The notes under the pieces: model-generated
Told to the model about the DNA's origin: nothing
Seen by the model: the letters and a program-made list of their open reading frames with translations, nothing else
Databases searched by the model: none
Origin: Apostichopus japonicus
Taxonomy: Eukaryota > Echinodermata > Holothuroidea > Aspidochirotida > Stichopodidae
Assembly: GCF_037975245.1 (NCBI RefSeq)
Contig: NC_092577.1
Span: 20,024,898 to 20,088,897 of the forward strand
Direction of reading: 5' to 3'
Length of the DNA stretch: 64,000 nucleotides
Program-made: the position numbers and the translations under genes
In this document: positions 23,801-33,655 of the stretch, one piece after another
Layout: every line of letters begins with the position of its first letter
How positions within the stretch are numbered: the stretch's first letter is position 1

Positions 23801-26391
23801 GAACTGGGTTCTTCTGTAGTGTGACTGGCTTCGTCCAACTCGGCATCATGTAGAAAACGTTTCTTGGTTCCTTTCTTTGAGTTTTCTCCAGTTTCATCTT
23901 TAAATGCATGTTAATTCATCACCCTTTCTGAATGGAAATGAAATGAGGTATCCATCCAAACATTCCAAATTGGGGTTGGGTACTAGTATTCATTACTATA
24001 GATATTACTAACTGGTATAGTAATTATTATTATTATATATTATTAAGTATTACATTATCTATACTTACTGAACTCCTGATTACCCATCAGAAAATGTATA
24101 CTCATTGGGAGTTATACTATTTATGGTAACGATGGTAGCCAGCTATGTTTCATTCAATGTTATCCATCAAAGACTGTGCAAGGAGTAGTAATCCTACCTG
24201 CATCAAGTGTTAATTAACATGCATGTTTACTGTGGCCAGGTTTTATTTTTGGTACAAATCTAATTCTCTGTGCTTCTCTACCAATCTTCTGAATCAAGAA
24301 GTTCAAGGGTTTCTCCTTCAGGAAGAAGTTTACTTTTAGTATTATTTTTTGGCCTCTTTTTACCCTCTGCAAGTTTAGTTTTCCCTAATGCTAAGACCTA
24401 TATAGCCTTCCTTCTCTTAGGCGTTATATGTAACAGTGGCACACGTCTACCAAATGAATCATGTGTCACAGTAGGTTTACTGCTTTCATATACTGGGGAG
24501 ACTGGTACGCATAAACAAATATGTTATTTACCAGATTCAGAACTGGGTTCTTCTGCAGTACTGGCTTCGTCCAACTCCGCTTCGTCCAAAGTATGAAGAG
24601 AACGTTTCTTGCCTCTTTTCTGTCTTTGGTTCTTTGAGTTTTTTCCAGTTTCATCTTTAAATGATAAAATCATAATTTTGTGAAATAAATACTATGTACA
24701 TCATTGACACGTTACTGTATAACAAATACCAGATCCTTAAATTTCATGCAAATGTAATTGTCATATGCTCATTAGCTACATGGGCCCTCATGTAAAGTAC
24801 TACCCAATGAGTGTACAATACAATATGTAGGAGTTTAGTGATATCATATTACCCCAAGTTACCTGACCCCAATAAAGCAGATTTTGTTGGAAAAAAATAC
24901 ACCAAAGGTACAGTAGAGTAGCTGATACCATAAATGAAATATCCCCCCCCCCCCCTCATATTTAAAATGTGAGGGAATACACAAAAACACTACAGGATTC
25001 CCGCAATCCCGGTCCTTACGCCAACCCTGCAGGGTGCATGCATGCTAAATGAGGTGCCAATTAGGAAAGAGACCAGACAATGTGCAGTTTTGACACCCAT
25101 CAGCCGCTCACCTTTTGCCCCCCACCCCCTCCCCCATAGTTTGATATACTTCATCAATGAATATTTGCAGCAATATATTAGTTCAATGTGTCACACAGCT
25201 AATTATCACTAAAGTACTGTAGGCTTTTCCTACTAATATTTCCTGATTTAACAGAACTTAATATCATTTCACCCAGCAGTCACAACTTTAACATTACCAA
25301 ATTAGCAGTGTTGGAGTTTGGTTCTCCGGTGTAGTGGAGGGGCCTAAATATGTTTCTTTTAGAATTACTGGTGCTGCTTGATGTGGCAGGATCTGCCTCA
25401 GGGAAGTTTAGGTCAGCCTCCGTCACCTCCACTGTGCTGCTGTGCTCAAACCCAAGACAGACATTATCAGCTTCACTGTAAGATGCTAGAAGAGATATAA
25501 GATTAGTTTGAGAATTAGTTTGGTTAATATTGAGGCCCTCTTAGAAAGCTGCGGGCTTAGTGATTCCTTGCCTTTGAGATTTAAACTTTGTCTGAATTAG
25601 AATTTTAAATGATATTTGACCGTGGTTTCTGTTACAGGAAGACTAGAGATCTATTTTTTATCTTGGCGGTGACAGTAAATGGTGATGTCAAATGTTAATG
25701 TACGAAAACTTTAGACAATGTTCCCCCCAAAAAATCATCTTTGTAAACCACTCCCCCCCCCCCAACAAAAATACATTCATGGCTATTTCATTTTATGATG
25801 TCAAATGAGCATATATATCAGGTCTGGCCTGTGTTTCTATATCATGTTAGATTTTTACTGTTGAAAAATGAGAAAATTTCCGATTACAACAGCAGTCACA
25901 CTAGGGCTGCGCTTGAGCTGCGACCAATAAATCATGGAAGCGAAGAAGTGAGCGCAGTAAAAAAATTGGGTACCCGGCGGGTATATAGGGAAGTCCGGGT
26001 AACCGGGACGAATTTTCTATCCAGTGCAAACACTTCACATGTGTGCATGTAGAGTGCCCTGAGGAATGTGACTAGTTTGGGGGAATTTCTTGTGCATGTA
26101 TAGATACAGAGATATACCAATTTACTGACATCTGCTTCTCTCACGTTTGCTTTTTACAGCAAACTATCACTATGCATTATTTAATACATGTATAATTCAC
26201 CTACCTCTGTATGCAACAACCCGTTTAATTGAGGATGTAGTCCATGATGGATTGGGCAGCTCGCATGCAATTGTTTTAGTCCGGGATGCAGTCCATTTGC
26301 ACCAAATTTTTCCATCTTTCTTAAATATCCAAGAAGTTGGCACCACTCCAGCAAGACTGTTTTGGAATTCCACAATAGCATATTTCTCCAT
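11644..26391 (-). CDS. Multi-exon gene with VVEF-type N-terminal domain and C-terminal DUF4806
   Basis: A spliced minus-strand gene inferred from exon-like blocks with GT..AG borders. Exon 1 (26391-26205) encodes a 62-residue module (MEKYAIVEF...VVPTSWIF...CKW) of the kind that heads DUF4806 proteins. The last three exons (16088-15914, 15142-14971, 11807-11644) join in phase. Together they give a coiled region, F..KL.D..FR..V, a YSGADP..MV block, an AEQYSYAGK block, and a final AVKRRF....VESWLRSSP, which matches the DUF4806 layout I know. Middle exons encode low-complexity acidic/Ser linkers. One fully in-phase path is 26391-26205, 24654-24532, 24492-24282, 16088-15914, 15142-14971, 11807-11644, but its third exon has an in-frame TAG (24400-24398). 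Other exons (25485-25298, 23897-23793, 18072-17952) suggest alternative splicing or missed exons. DUF4806 function is unknown. Confidence 0.65.
13247..13645. mobile_element. hAT-type MITE, 399 bp
   Basis: Terminal inverted repeats CAGGGTTGTCCAACC and GGTTGGACAACCCTG are perfect over 15 bp. They are flanked by a perfect 8-bp target duplication CTCTAGTA (13239-13246 and 13646-13653). Subterminal GGGCCGC / GCGGGCCGG motifs are typical of a widespread hAT non-autonomous type. It has no coding capacity and sits in an intron of the DUF4806 gene. Confidence 0.93.
14380..14760. repeat. Diverged TTTGACCTTTGACC-type repeat
   Basis: Intronic DNA rich in words such as CTGACCTTTGACATACACC and CATACCAAATATCAAC, a dispersed repeat that recurs near 12570, 12850, 15420, 28670 and 29800. 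Confidence 0.5.
14971..15142 (-). CDS. DUF4806 gene, core exon
   Basis: Acceptor ATTATTTTCAG before 15142 and donor ACT|GTAAGTG at 14971. It encodes TSYLTTYSGADPGKMV, MMTAVTENSLAEQYSYAGK and LPFKGLYLNKCIY. This fits the DUF4806 core: GG-like turn, acidic residue, hydrophobic helix, LA..Y.W.G-like motif, F..L. Enters in phase 0, leaves in phase 1. Confidence 0.75.
15420..15900. repeat. Fragment of the GACCTTTGGTGACC satellite family
   Basis: Repeats of TTGACCTTTGTTGACCTTG and CAAAAATACTAGTTTTTGA-like words, in the same orientation as 45.5-47.6 kb and opposite to 20-22.4 kb. Confidence 0.6.
15914..16088 (-). CDS. DUF4806 gene, coiled-coil/first DUF4806 exon
   Basis: Acceptor TTTACTCAG before 16088 and donor GTG|GTATGA at 15914. 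It encodes LLQVGEENRRLNIENKH, then EAEEVIECFNKKLSTVLELN and FEQKLKDQPFRQKV. The F..KL.D..FR..V pattern begins DUF4806. Only one frame is open; it needs a phase-2 upstream exon and leaves in phase 0. Confidence 0.7.
16089..17951. other. Intron of the DUF4806 gene
   Basis: No further exon confidently seen, although a missing phase 1-to-2 exon would reconcile the neighbours. It contains a G-run at 17257-17267 within a dispersed repeat. Confidence 0.4.
17952..18072 (-). CDS. DUF4806 gene, linker exon
   Basis: Acceptor GCTTTCAG before 18072 and strong donor TATG|GTGAGTG at 17952. The only open frame enters in phase 0 and encodes EDLDTPGVSPVAHI and ETLTPRRISNRPTPVKNDDL. It leaves in phase 1, which does not fit the next exon I see (needs phase 2). 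Confidence 0.55.
18073..19566. other. Intron sequence
   Basis: No exon or RNA gene recognised. It ends at the 8-bp target duplication (19559-19566) of the hAT-like element. Confidence 0.45.
19567..23212. mobile_element. 3.65-kb hAT-like element without transposase
   Basis: Left end AAGGGGTGTACCGGAT and right end ATCCGGTACATCCCTA are 14/16 matching terminal inverted repeats. An 8-bp target duplication AAATTTAT lies at 19559-19566 and 23213-23220. Subterminal CCGG-rich words repeat inside both ends. The interior holds no transposase; most of it (about 19860-22620) is a satellite-containing repeat block with (TG)n tracts, probably nested. It lies in an intron of the DUF4806 gene. Confidence 0.85.
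20040..22450. repeat. Satellite of about 398-bp units
   Basis: The word AAAAAACTAGTATTTTTGCG recurs near 20246, 20905, 21303 and 21702; the last steps are 398 and 399 bp. Units carry CCAATTGTCGACCCGCATCT, GGTACCTTCTGATCATAAAT and many TGACCT/AGGTCA half sites. An inverted array lies at 45.5-47.6 kb. Confidence 0.9.
23240..23480 (+). repeat. Purine-rich low-complexity stretch
   Basis: GGGAAGGGA- and ATATGGGA-type words dominate one strand. Confidence 0.6.
23793..23897 (-). CDS. DUF4806 gene, linker exon (duplicate of 24532-24654)
   Basis: Acceptor CATTTAAAG before 23897, donor TCTG|GTAAATA at 23793, phase 1 to phase 1. It encodes DETGENSKKGTKKRF and AELDEASHTTEEPSSES. Nearly the same sequence and splice sites occur 757 bp upstream in the gene, so the exon is duplicated. 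Confidence 0.6.
24282..24492 (-). CDS. DUF4806 gene, putative linker exon with in-frame TAG
   Basis: Acceptor GTCTCCCCAG before 24492, in phase with the exon at 24654-24532. It encodes YESSKPTVTHDSFGRRVP and HITPKRRKAI, meets TAG at 24400-24398, then continues in the same frame with a Lys-rich stretch and LLPEGETLELLDSED to donor ATTG|GTAGAG. Either two short exons, a damaged exon or a sequence error. Confidence 0.4.
24532..24654 (-). CDS. DUF4806 gene, acidic/basic linker exon
   Basis: Acceptor CATTTAAAG before 24654, donor TCTG|GTAAATAA at 24532, phase 1 to 1. It encodes DETGKNSKNQRQKRGKKR and LDEAELDEASTAEEPSSES. It can follow exon 1 in phase. Confidence 0.6.
25298..25485 (-). CDS. DUF4806 gene, exon 2
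   Basis: Acceptor TCTCTTCTAG before 25485; the exon-1 phase (one base, G) joins its first two bases to make Ala. It encodes SYSEADNVCLGFEHSS, VTEADLNFPEADPATSSS and PLHYTGEPNSNTANL, a disordered linker. Donor TTTG|GTAATG at 25298 leaves in phase 0, compatible with the exon at 18072. Confidence 0.6.
26205..26391 (-). CDS. DUF4806 gene, exon 1 (N-terminal domain)
   Basis: ATG at 26391-26389; donor AGAG|GTAGGTG at 26205. It encodes MEKYAIVEFQNS, VVPTSWIFKKDGKIWCKW and a W....IKRVVAYR end. This beta-rich module with conserved VVEF, VP..W and CKW is what I associate with the head of DUF4806 proteins. It starts 95 bp after the transposase stop. Confidence 0.65.
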
Positions 26392-26486
26392 AATGAGTGT
26401 ACTGAATGATGACAAAAAAAAACTAATAGTATTATAGAGGACAGTGCAATTATTTCTAGCAATTCGCAATATTGTGTTACTGGTTA

Positions 26487-28566
26487 TTATAGGTTATGCA
26501 GATATGGCAGTACAACTCCAGTTTTGTTGTTTAGAGGAATGAACAGAGCTTTTTCCTTGAATGCAGCTTTCTGTAGTTGTATCATTTTGCTGTTTTTCAT
26601 GCATACTTGAGATATTCTCAGTAGCTGAGATTCACATGGATTGGTGTAGAAGTTTGCTGGTTTGTGGAACTCTTCACATAATATATATGCCATGTTGACA
26701 GCATGTACCAAACAGTAATGTCCACTTTTCAATAGATAACAGTTATCTGGCTTCGCAGAGCTAATCTCCAGTTCCATAGGCACCACATTTGTATTTTTCG
26801 ACTGATGTTTCTCATATTCTGCAAGTCTGTGAGCTACTTGTACCAAAGGATTTTTACCAGATCTCACCATTGATTTTAGTTTCTGCATGTAGTTCTCAAA
26901 ATGATATGCAGAACAGTTTTCCAGACACCCATGCTCTTTTGCAACTATTGGCAAATGGACAACAGCATGGAAATTATATGATGAAATTTGTCTTCCATAG
27001 AGTTCCATGCCTTTGTGGAAAAAGTACTCTAAAAGTTCCTGAGCATAGTCCACATATTTCCTAACTAAATTCTCATTCAATAATATTGAAATACCTATGG
27101 ACAAACACATGAAATGTTTGTATTGCTCATGGCTGATAATGTCACGCAACACAAATTGACCTGTATACAACAAGAATGTCCTGTACTCTGTAGCCTTCCA
27201 GAGTTTTTTATAATGAAGTAGACTTCTTGGTTGGCGAGAAAATTGTTTCCGTGGGAAATGTTGTTTCATATCACTTTAATCGTTGGCTTAGGCATCCTTT
27301 CAGAGCTGGAGAAAGTCGAAAGTAATGATTACCCTGTCCATAAACCAATCAACTCCTTTGTGATTCCTAAATTTACAAGGTGCATATAATCTAAGGGGAA
27401 ACATTTGACCATGTCTACTGGCAAGTCTAGAAATGGGCTGTCAACTTTATGGTGTTTAGCATTTGATTTTGACCTGAAGGAAGCGTCAGTACGTAGGGTA
27501 TCAATATCACGAAACTGCATGGATCCATTTTCCCATACACCTCGAATTTCACAATAATCGCACCCATAAGTACCATTAAACTGAATAATTCCTTTGACCA
27601 TAGCTCTTGCAGGAGCATCACAAACCACACTTTTAAGAGTGACTTGGATGGTTTTCCCATTGTGTAATATCCCTCCCAAGAGTAGAGTCTTTATTTCTTC
27701 AACGAAGTCTGTCAAAAAGTCTAGGTCAGATGGCTTTGTGTCTCCCATGTAGAGAGCGGCAACAAATGGTTGTGCTGGTAAAAGGTTTGAAATTGTACAC
27801 AAAATCGGCCAAAATCATTTGTCACTCCCATCAAATATTGGCACACCATCCACATTTGCAGATAAGTGAATACCAGACTCGATTGCATTAAGATCTATAG
27901 ATTGTGACAACAAATTTGTAATGCCTTTGCGTATACCAAAATATGTGTACTTCCCACCAGACTTTTCTTTTTCATCTACATTTTTAGGTGTTTCTAACAG
28001 GGTCTCAGCTTTTGCTGGCAAATTGAAGTTATGTTTCCTCAGAACTTTCAGCAGGCCATTTATCATTGTATGTGGTACTCTACCATCACATGCCCATTTG
28101 GCGATGTCATCTTGTAAATTCAATTCTTTCATTTCGTTAACAAATTCATCATCATGGTCATCTTCGTCAATGTCCACAATGTTTGAAGGCTTAAAATGAT
28201 CAGCAATTTTAATTTCCTTAACAAATTCATCACTATTGTCATCTTCATCCATGTCCACAATGTTTGAAGGCCTAAAGCTATCAGCAACGGCAAGATGTCC
28301 TTCAGCAACATCACCTTCACATGGAACTATACTGTGACTGGTAGTTATACTATGTGATTCCTTACTCAGAAAACTTGGAACACCGAATGGTTCTCCAAAG
28401 GACATTCAGGGACTTCGAGCACATCCTCAGAAGCATGTTTGAATTGTTGAAAGTTTTCTATGAATTCTTCATCACTGCTGGCTTGATTCATTACATGTTT
28501 GTTTACTTTCCTTCGTGCGGCTTGCCACCTCGACTTGTCTTGTCTTCTTCGCTTAAGTGCACTCAT
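26487..28566 (-). pseudogene. CACTA/Plavaka-like (Tnp2-type) transposase, broken
   Basis: Cut-and-paste DNA transposase of the En/Spm-CACTA group, intronless. It starts MSALKRRRQDKSRWQ at 28566. Order: acidic N-terminus; a domain with AKWACDGRVPHTMINGLL; GGKYTYFGIRKGI; the IHLSANVDGVPIFDGS block ahead of FWPIL; a Tnp2 core with VVCDAPARAMVKG, the GCDYCEIRG zinc site and FPLDYMHLVNLGITK; and a C-terminal block with KATEYRTFLLYTGQFVL, HLPIVAKEHGCLEN and LKSMVRSGKNPL. Damage: a frameshift near 28390, an in-frame TGA at 27817-27815 just before FWPIL, and a frameshift near 27300-27330. Length (about 690 codons) fits the family. No CACTA terminal repeats were found. Confidence 0.85.
28138..28299 (-). 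repeat. 81-bp in-frame tandem duplication in the transposase N-terminus
   Basis: The coding unit with PSNIVDMDEDD...DEFV is repeated exactly 81 bp (27 codons) later as PSNIVDIDEDD...DEFV. The in-frame spacing shows it arose while the gene was coding. Confidence 0.8.
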
Positions 28567-28639
28567 GATGACTGTCCCGATAACAGAAAACCCTGATGAA
28601 ACAAAGTTGACATACACTCTGAACTTGACCGGACCAGGC

Positions 28640-30418
28640 ATGGTCAACCTAAAGTGTTGACAAGAATTTTCAGTGTTTGACCTCTGCTGACCTCAGTTGT
28701 GGAAGGAGATACATTTAGCATGTTTTCATGGAATGAGCCAGATGGCCCATGTGGGACCTTGGACCAAAAATTCCTGAACACCCCCAGGCCCAAAGGTACC
28801 CCTACCCAAGTACTATTGTGACAAAGTTTTAACATTTTACAATGTAATCTGTAGGAGGAGATACATTTAGCGTGTTTTCACAAAGTGGGCCCAAATATGG
28901 CCCTCTTGGTGACCTTTGATCTCAAATCTCAAGGCCCTGGTGGCATCTGGTGGCCCTCCACCCAGTGGTTAGTGTGACCAAGGTTTGTAGAAATCCAACA
29001 AAGTGTGTGCAAATGAGAGCAATTTTAATAATTGTTGACAGATACATAGATAGATCGAGTGACGGTGCGTGATCACAATAGCTCAAACAGCTTATAGCTG
29101 GTTTGAGCTAAAAATTGCAGTTGTATTTTTGACCCAAATTGATACATGTGTGCACGAGCAGCGTGCACCGGTATGAATAGAGCACGGATCCCAGCCCCGA
29201 ACCTCTTACTGAGCTGGTTATTAAAATGTATCATTGTAAAACAAGACAAGATATTAAATATATAGTTACATGTTAGGAAAATTGTGTATTAATACAGGCT
29301 CTAGTCCAGGGTTCACGCTAGAGCACAGGATTGCTGGATTCTCGCACTTTTCTTGCCAATCCCGCATTTTGGATTTGTTCGGGGGATTTTTCATTCTCAA
29401 AAAAAAACAAAAACACTGGGGGGGGGGTGTGTTACCTGATTTCATCAGCTTATATTTTGTACTAGTACTGGTGCCCAACTGTCATTTGTAAATGCATAAA
29501 ACTAGTACAACATCATTTTATAATAAAGACAGTATTAAATTTATGCTTAATTAATTCCTGATCCCGAATGGGAGGGATGAGATGCGCTTCATCTTTAACC
29601 AAATATGTAATTTAAAGGTAACTATAAACAAAATGGTGCAATATTTTGGCTTCAAAGGGGTTGTGCGGGATTCATTCCAGCAGGCTAGAATAATGTTAGT
29701 GGGATAGGCCTACAGCAAATCCAGCAATTGCATCCCCACCCTCGTCCCTGTAGTTACACTTCTGGTCTAATTATGGTGGTTACAAGGTTTTCAGGTTTTG
29801 ACCCCTGTTGACCTCCAACATAATCAACATGTTTAATCTACTCAGTGGGGCTAACCCACATACTAAGTATGAGATCAATCCAAGTTGGCATTGTGAAGTT
29901 ACGGTGATTACAAGGTTTTCAGTGCTTGATCCCAAATTACCTTTGACCTCTTACACAATCAATATGGTTCATCTACTCACTGAGGCCAACAACATAAGGC
30001 CTACTCACGGCTAACGAATGGGGATCAAATCCCATACACACGCCTGGTCGTGAAACATTTGGCACGTACATACTACCATTTGAAGGGTCATGGTTCACGG
30101 GTAGGCCTAACCCTAACACAAGCCTATTTATTATTTATAGAATAATATAGGATACAGGAAAAAACATTTGGGAATATAATTATATTATACCATAGCCTAG
30201 ATATTAATATTATAATTCAGAATCGTAGGCTTAGCTTAGACTAGGCCCACCCTGATTTTGAAAATTTCCCCAAAAATGTGTAAATTCCTGAAGAATCGAT
30301 TGGCCTTGGTCGTCCTAGGAAGAGAATCACGCGACCGGGCGTGCACTAGTATGGGACTTGGTCTGGATTCCGTACGACTATGCCAGTGACTAAAATGTGA
30401 AATTTTACTAGGCCTGCC
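28640..30418. other. Repeat-rich intergenic DNA
   Basis: Diverged copies of the TTTGACCTCTGCTGACCTC-type repeat (28660-29000 and 29780-29990), a G-run at 29419-29427, no gene. It should contain the upstream end of the CACTA-like element, but no terminal repeat is obvious. Confidence 0.45.
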
Positions 30419-30426
30419 AGTGCCAC

Positions 30427-31544
30427 ATAAGCATGCACGGTTTCGTGAAAACTTACAACCGGTTTTTCTCTAGCAAAAAACCGAATCTGGTTCAAAAACC
30501 GTATTTTTTCCACCTCCCGAATTGCATTGAAAACATCCAAATCTCGATCGCTAAGATGCATATTTTTGAAGCTTTACCAACAGTGGGTACAAGGCTGTTC
30601 GTTCGCAGTAAAGGGTTAAAAATAAGGAGAATAAATTCAACAAATGTTATTGCCATTCATGACTATCATACCATAACCTACGTTAACTCTACTGAAGTAA
30701 ATATGTCGAAATGAAATGTGTTGAATTTTTTCTAAAAGTTTAACATCACGTACACGTATCCTTTGTCTTGTGTTTACTGTACTTCACGAAGTATAAATTT
30801 GTGTTCAGAAAAAATATCACTCAAGCCTGACGCCAAGGTGTCTCTTGTGAATAATGGACTGATTGTTCTCATGTTACTTGTTGCATCTTAGTTGTTAAAC
30901 TCAGAGCCCTCCCCCCCCCCCCCGTGATTGTTACTTGTTGCATCTAAGTTGTTAAACTCAGAGCCCCCCGTGATTGATTGAATGTTACTTGTTGCATCTT
31001 AGTTGTTCAACTCACAGAGCCCCCCCCCCCCCCTGCGACTGTACATGTCGTATGGTTTTGTGGATTGCGCATTGTACCTTTGAAGTTTTAACGTTCATTT
31101 TTTCAACACGAGCTGTGATCAATGTGTTTGAAAAGATTTTCTCCATATCCTCTACTAATAAACTGAAGTTAAATAATAACTACTAACGTTGGCCACCAAG
31201 ATCAGTTCAATACTACAAGGTCACCTAACTGATGCACGCATATAAGGGCTGCATAGCCTAATGTTAGGCCTAGCTGTCCACCCTCAAGCACTGGTTATAG
31301 CGTGTGCCGATCGTAGCTGAGAATGTCGTCTATCAGAAAAGCTTTCTCTTGTTGCAATTTACTTTCATATTGCCAAAAAAAACGGTAGATAGGAGAAACC
31401 AAAGTCAACAAACTTTGTTTTTTCCAGTATTTGGAATTCACATTTCGGTTTTTCCGGTTTTTTCGGTTCTCTTAAAGTAAAAAATAGTACCGAAATTCGC
31501 CCGGAAAAACCCGGTACTAAAACCGGTTTACCGTGCATGCCTAG
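30427..31544. mobile_element. hAT-like non-autonomous element, 1.1 kb
   Basis: Ends share GCATGCACGGT / ACCGTGCATGC as terminal inverted repeats, with subterminal AACCGGTTTT and repeated CGGTTTTT words on both sides. The flanks AGTGCCAC (30419-30426) and ACTGCCAC (31545-31552) are 7/8 identical, a probable 8-bp duplication. Inside are about three copies of a 55-75 bp repeat containing GTTACTTGTTGCATCT and C-runs (30840-31040). No transposase. Confidence 0.7.
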
Positions 31545-31552
31545 ACTGCCAC

Positions 31553-33290
31553 GATATACTGTTGCCTATGGCTATCATATAATAACGTTAGCCTAGCCTA
31601 TGCTAACAGAAGTCGTTTGATGATCCTAGCCTGTTCTAGTTGGCGGTTTCTCGTACAATTTAAAGAACAAAATACGAAATTAAAGGTACCGGATGTACTG
31701 TTACATACCAGTTTTATAGCCTGATTTCCTGAAGGTTTGTCTGATCTCTGTTGGATTATGGTAGATGAATGACCGCGGATATGAGAAAAGCGAAGACTGG
31801 TTGTATGGTCAAATTAATTGTGCATGCAGTCTAATCTGCAACAACTCTGCATAGTGCTAGTGCATGCATCGCTGGCAGATACCGCGTATTTTTTTCCTTG
31901 GACCGTTACCAGCAGTGTGCCACTGTGTGGCCAATGTAAAAGCCAAGATAAGAAAAAATGCTTTTCTGCATTAGTAGAATCCTAGCTTTAGGCTCAAACC
32001 TTTCTTTACAATTTTATGAAAGACGCCAATATGTGGGGGTGGGGGAGGCTGGAAAACTGTTGAGACCACTTGAACACGCCACTGAGATAATATGTTGAAT
32101 TGGCCACACTTCGAAAATTCGTGTTGATGGTTGAACACACATGAAATTTTGGATCTGTGCCAAACGATTAGTACGTGGTTTATGTATAATATAATAAGGC
32201 GGGAAATAACCAGTTTAACAATGTTGCACTGCAGGTTCGTGTGGCGCGCGTGCCACCGATCTCAGTAGAAAAACTTGTTATTGCGATCGGTTCGCGCGTA
32301 CGTACGCGTTTCCCTATGGGCGACCATCAGGAAAAAAAAGACAACAAATGGAAAGTAAAGTCAAGTTAAAAAACAACATAGGCTATGCCTAGCTCGGAAT
32401 AAATAAACGATTTCAGACATAAATTATTTCAGTGAGGCTATAGGTCTGGCACATGATCGTGGAGAAAGCTGATGACAGAGCTAGTTGTCTAGACGAGTCT
32501 CAATCTACTACTACTATAAAAGTAGATTTCAGTAGTATACTACTACTAGCTCGGAAAATCAATTAGAATTGAAACAAAGGGATAACATATTGGAAAATAT
32601 AAAATATATATGTGAAAAATATGTGACAAATCCAAACAAAATAATGAATAGATATCAAATTATATTTCAACATTGGAATATTTTAGTCAGATTGTGGGCA
32701 AAAAGAATTAAATTTATAACAAAATGAAATTCATTTCCGAAACAAATGGCAACGCCAAAATAAAGTTTTACCTCAAATCAAATTTAGGCCTTTTTCATAA
32801 CAAACAGCGCAATAATAAGTTGGTAACCGAAATTCAGTTTATTTCACTGTGAGCAACAAACAGCGCGAAAAAGACATAACAGAGGGCGCCTACAAATTGA
32901 ACCACAAAAAGACAATAGATCGGAAATTATTTTTTAAAACAGAATATAGCCTATCTGAAACAAATATTCGCAATTAAAGTGTGGACAAAACGGCAGCAAA
33001 TTAGAATTCATTTAAATTCATCTCCAATGATATTTATTTCAGAAGCAACAGACAACGCGAAAAAATTGTAATCGAAATCATGTTATATACCGTATTTCAC
33101 AAGCAAGGGCGCACCCAATAAGGGGAGGGTGGGGGTCACGACCCCACCTTTTATGTGGACCTCCCCAACTTGTGTAAGACCTTGGTTTTTGGGAAGGTCC
33201 AAAATTATCCGATAAGCGTTTATTATCGTGAAACATCCATATTTCACAGGAGGTTAAGGTTAAATCCCCGATAGAAATTTCGCGTTGTAT
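31553..33290. other. Intergenic, no gene recognised
   Basis: AT-rich with AACAAACAGCGC words recurring near 32803, 32858 and 33045. No coding block. Confidence 0.45.
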
Positions 33291-33299
33291 AGTGTGTGT

Positions 33300-33444
33300 A
33301 CGTATATATATATATACATATATATACATATATACACATATATACACATATATACACATATATACACATATATACATATACATACATACATACATACATA
33401 CATACATACATACATACATACATACATACATACATACATACATA
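33300..33444. repeat. (TATACACA)n and (CATA)n microsatellites
   Basis: TATACACATA tract followed by about 17 CATA units. The Met/Tyr/Val ORFs on both strands are artefacts of the repeat. Confidence 0.95.
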
Positions 33445-33655
33445 AAGATACATGCAATATTACAACGCGAAAAAAAATGGTCGGGAACTTGTCGGGTAAA
33501 TCCTGGTGCCACCTCTGTTTTGCCCCCCCCCCCCAAATTTCAACACGTGGTTACGCCCTTGTTCGCAATAACAGACAAGTTTGTAATCGAAATCAATATG
33601 ATATCACAAGCAAACATAAGACAACGCAAAAAAATATATATAACAGAGGGCGTCC

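Noticed and set aside
24270-24596. 108-aa plus-strand ORF
   Set aside because: Antisense to spliced exons of the DUF4806 gene.
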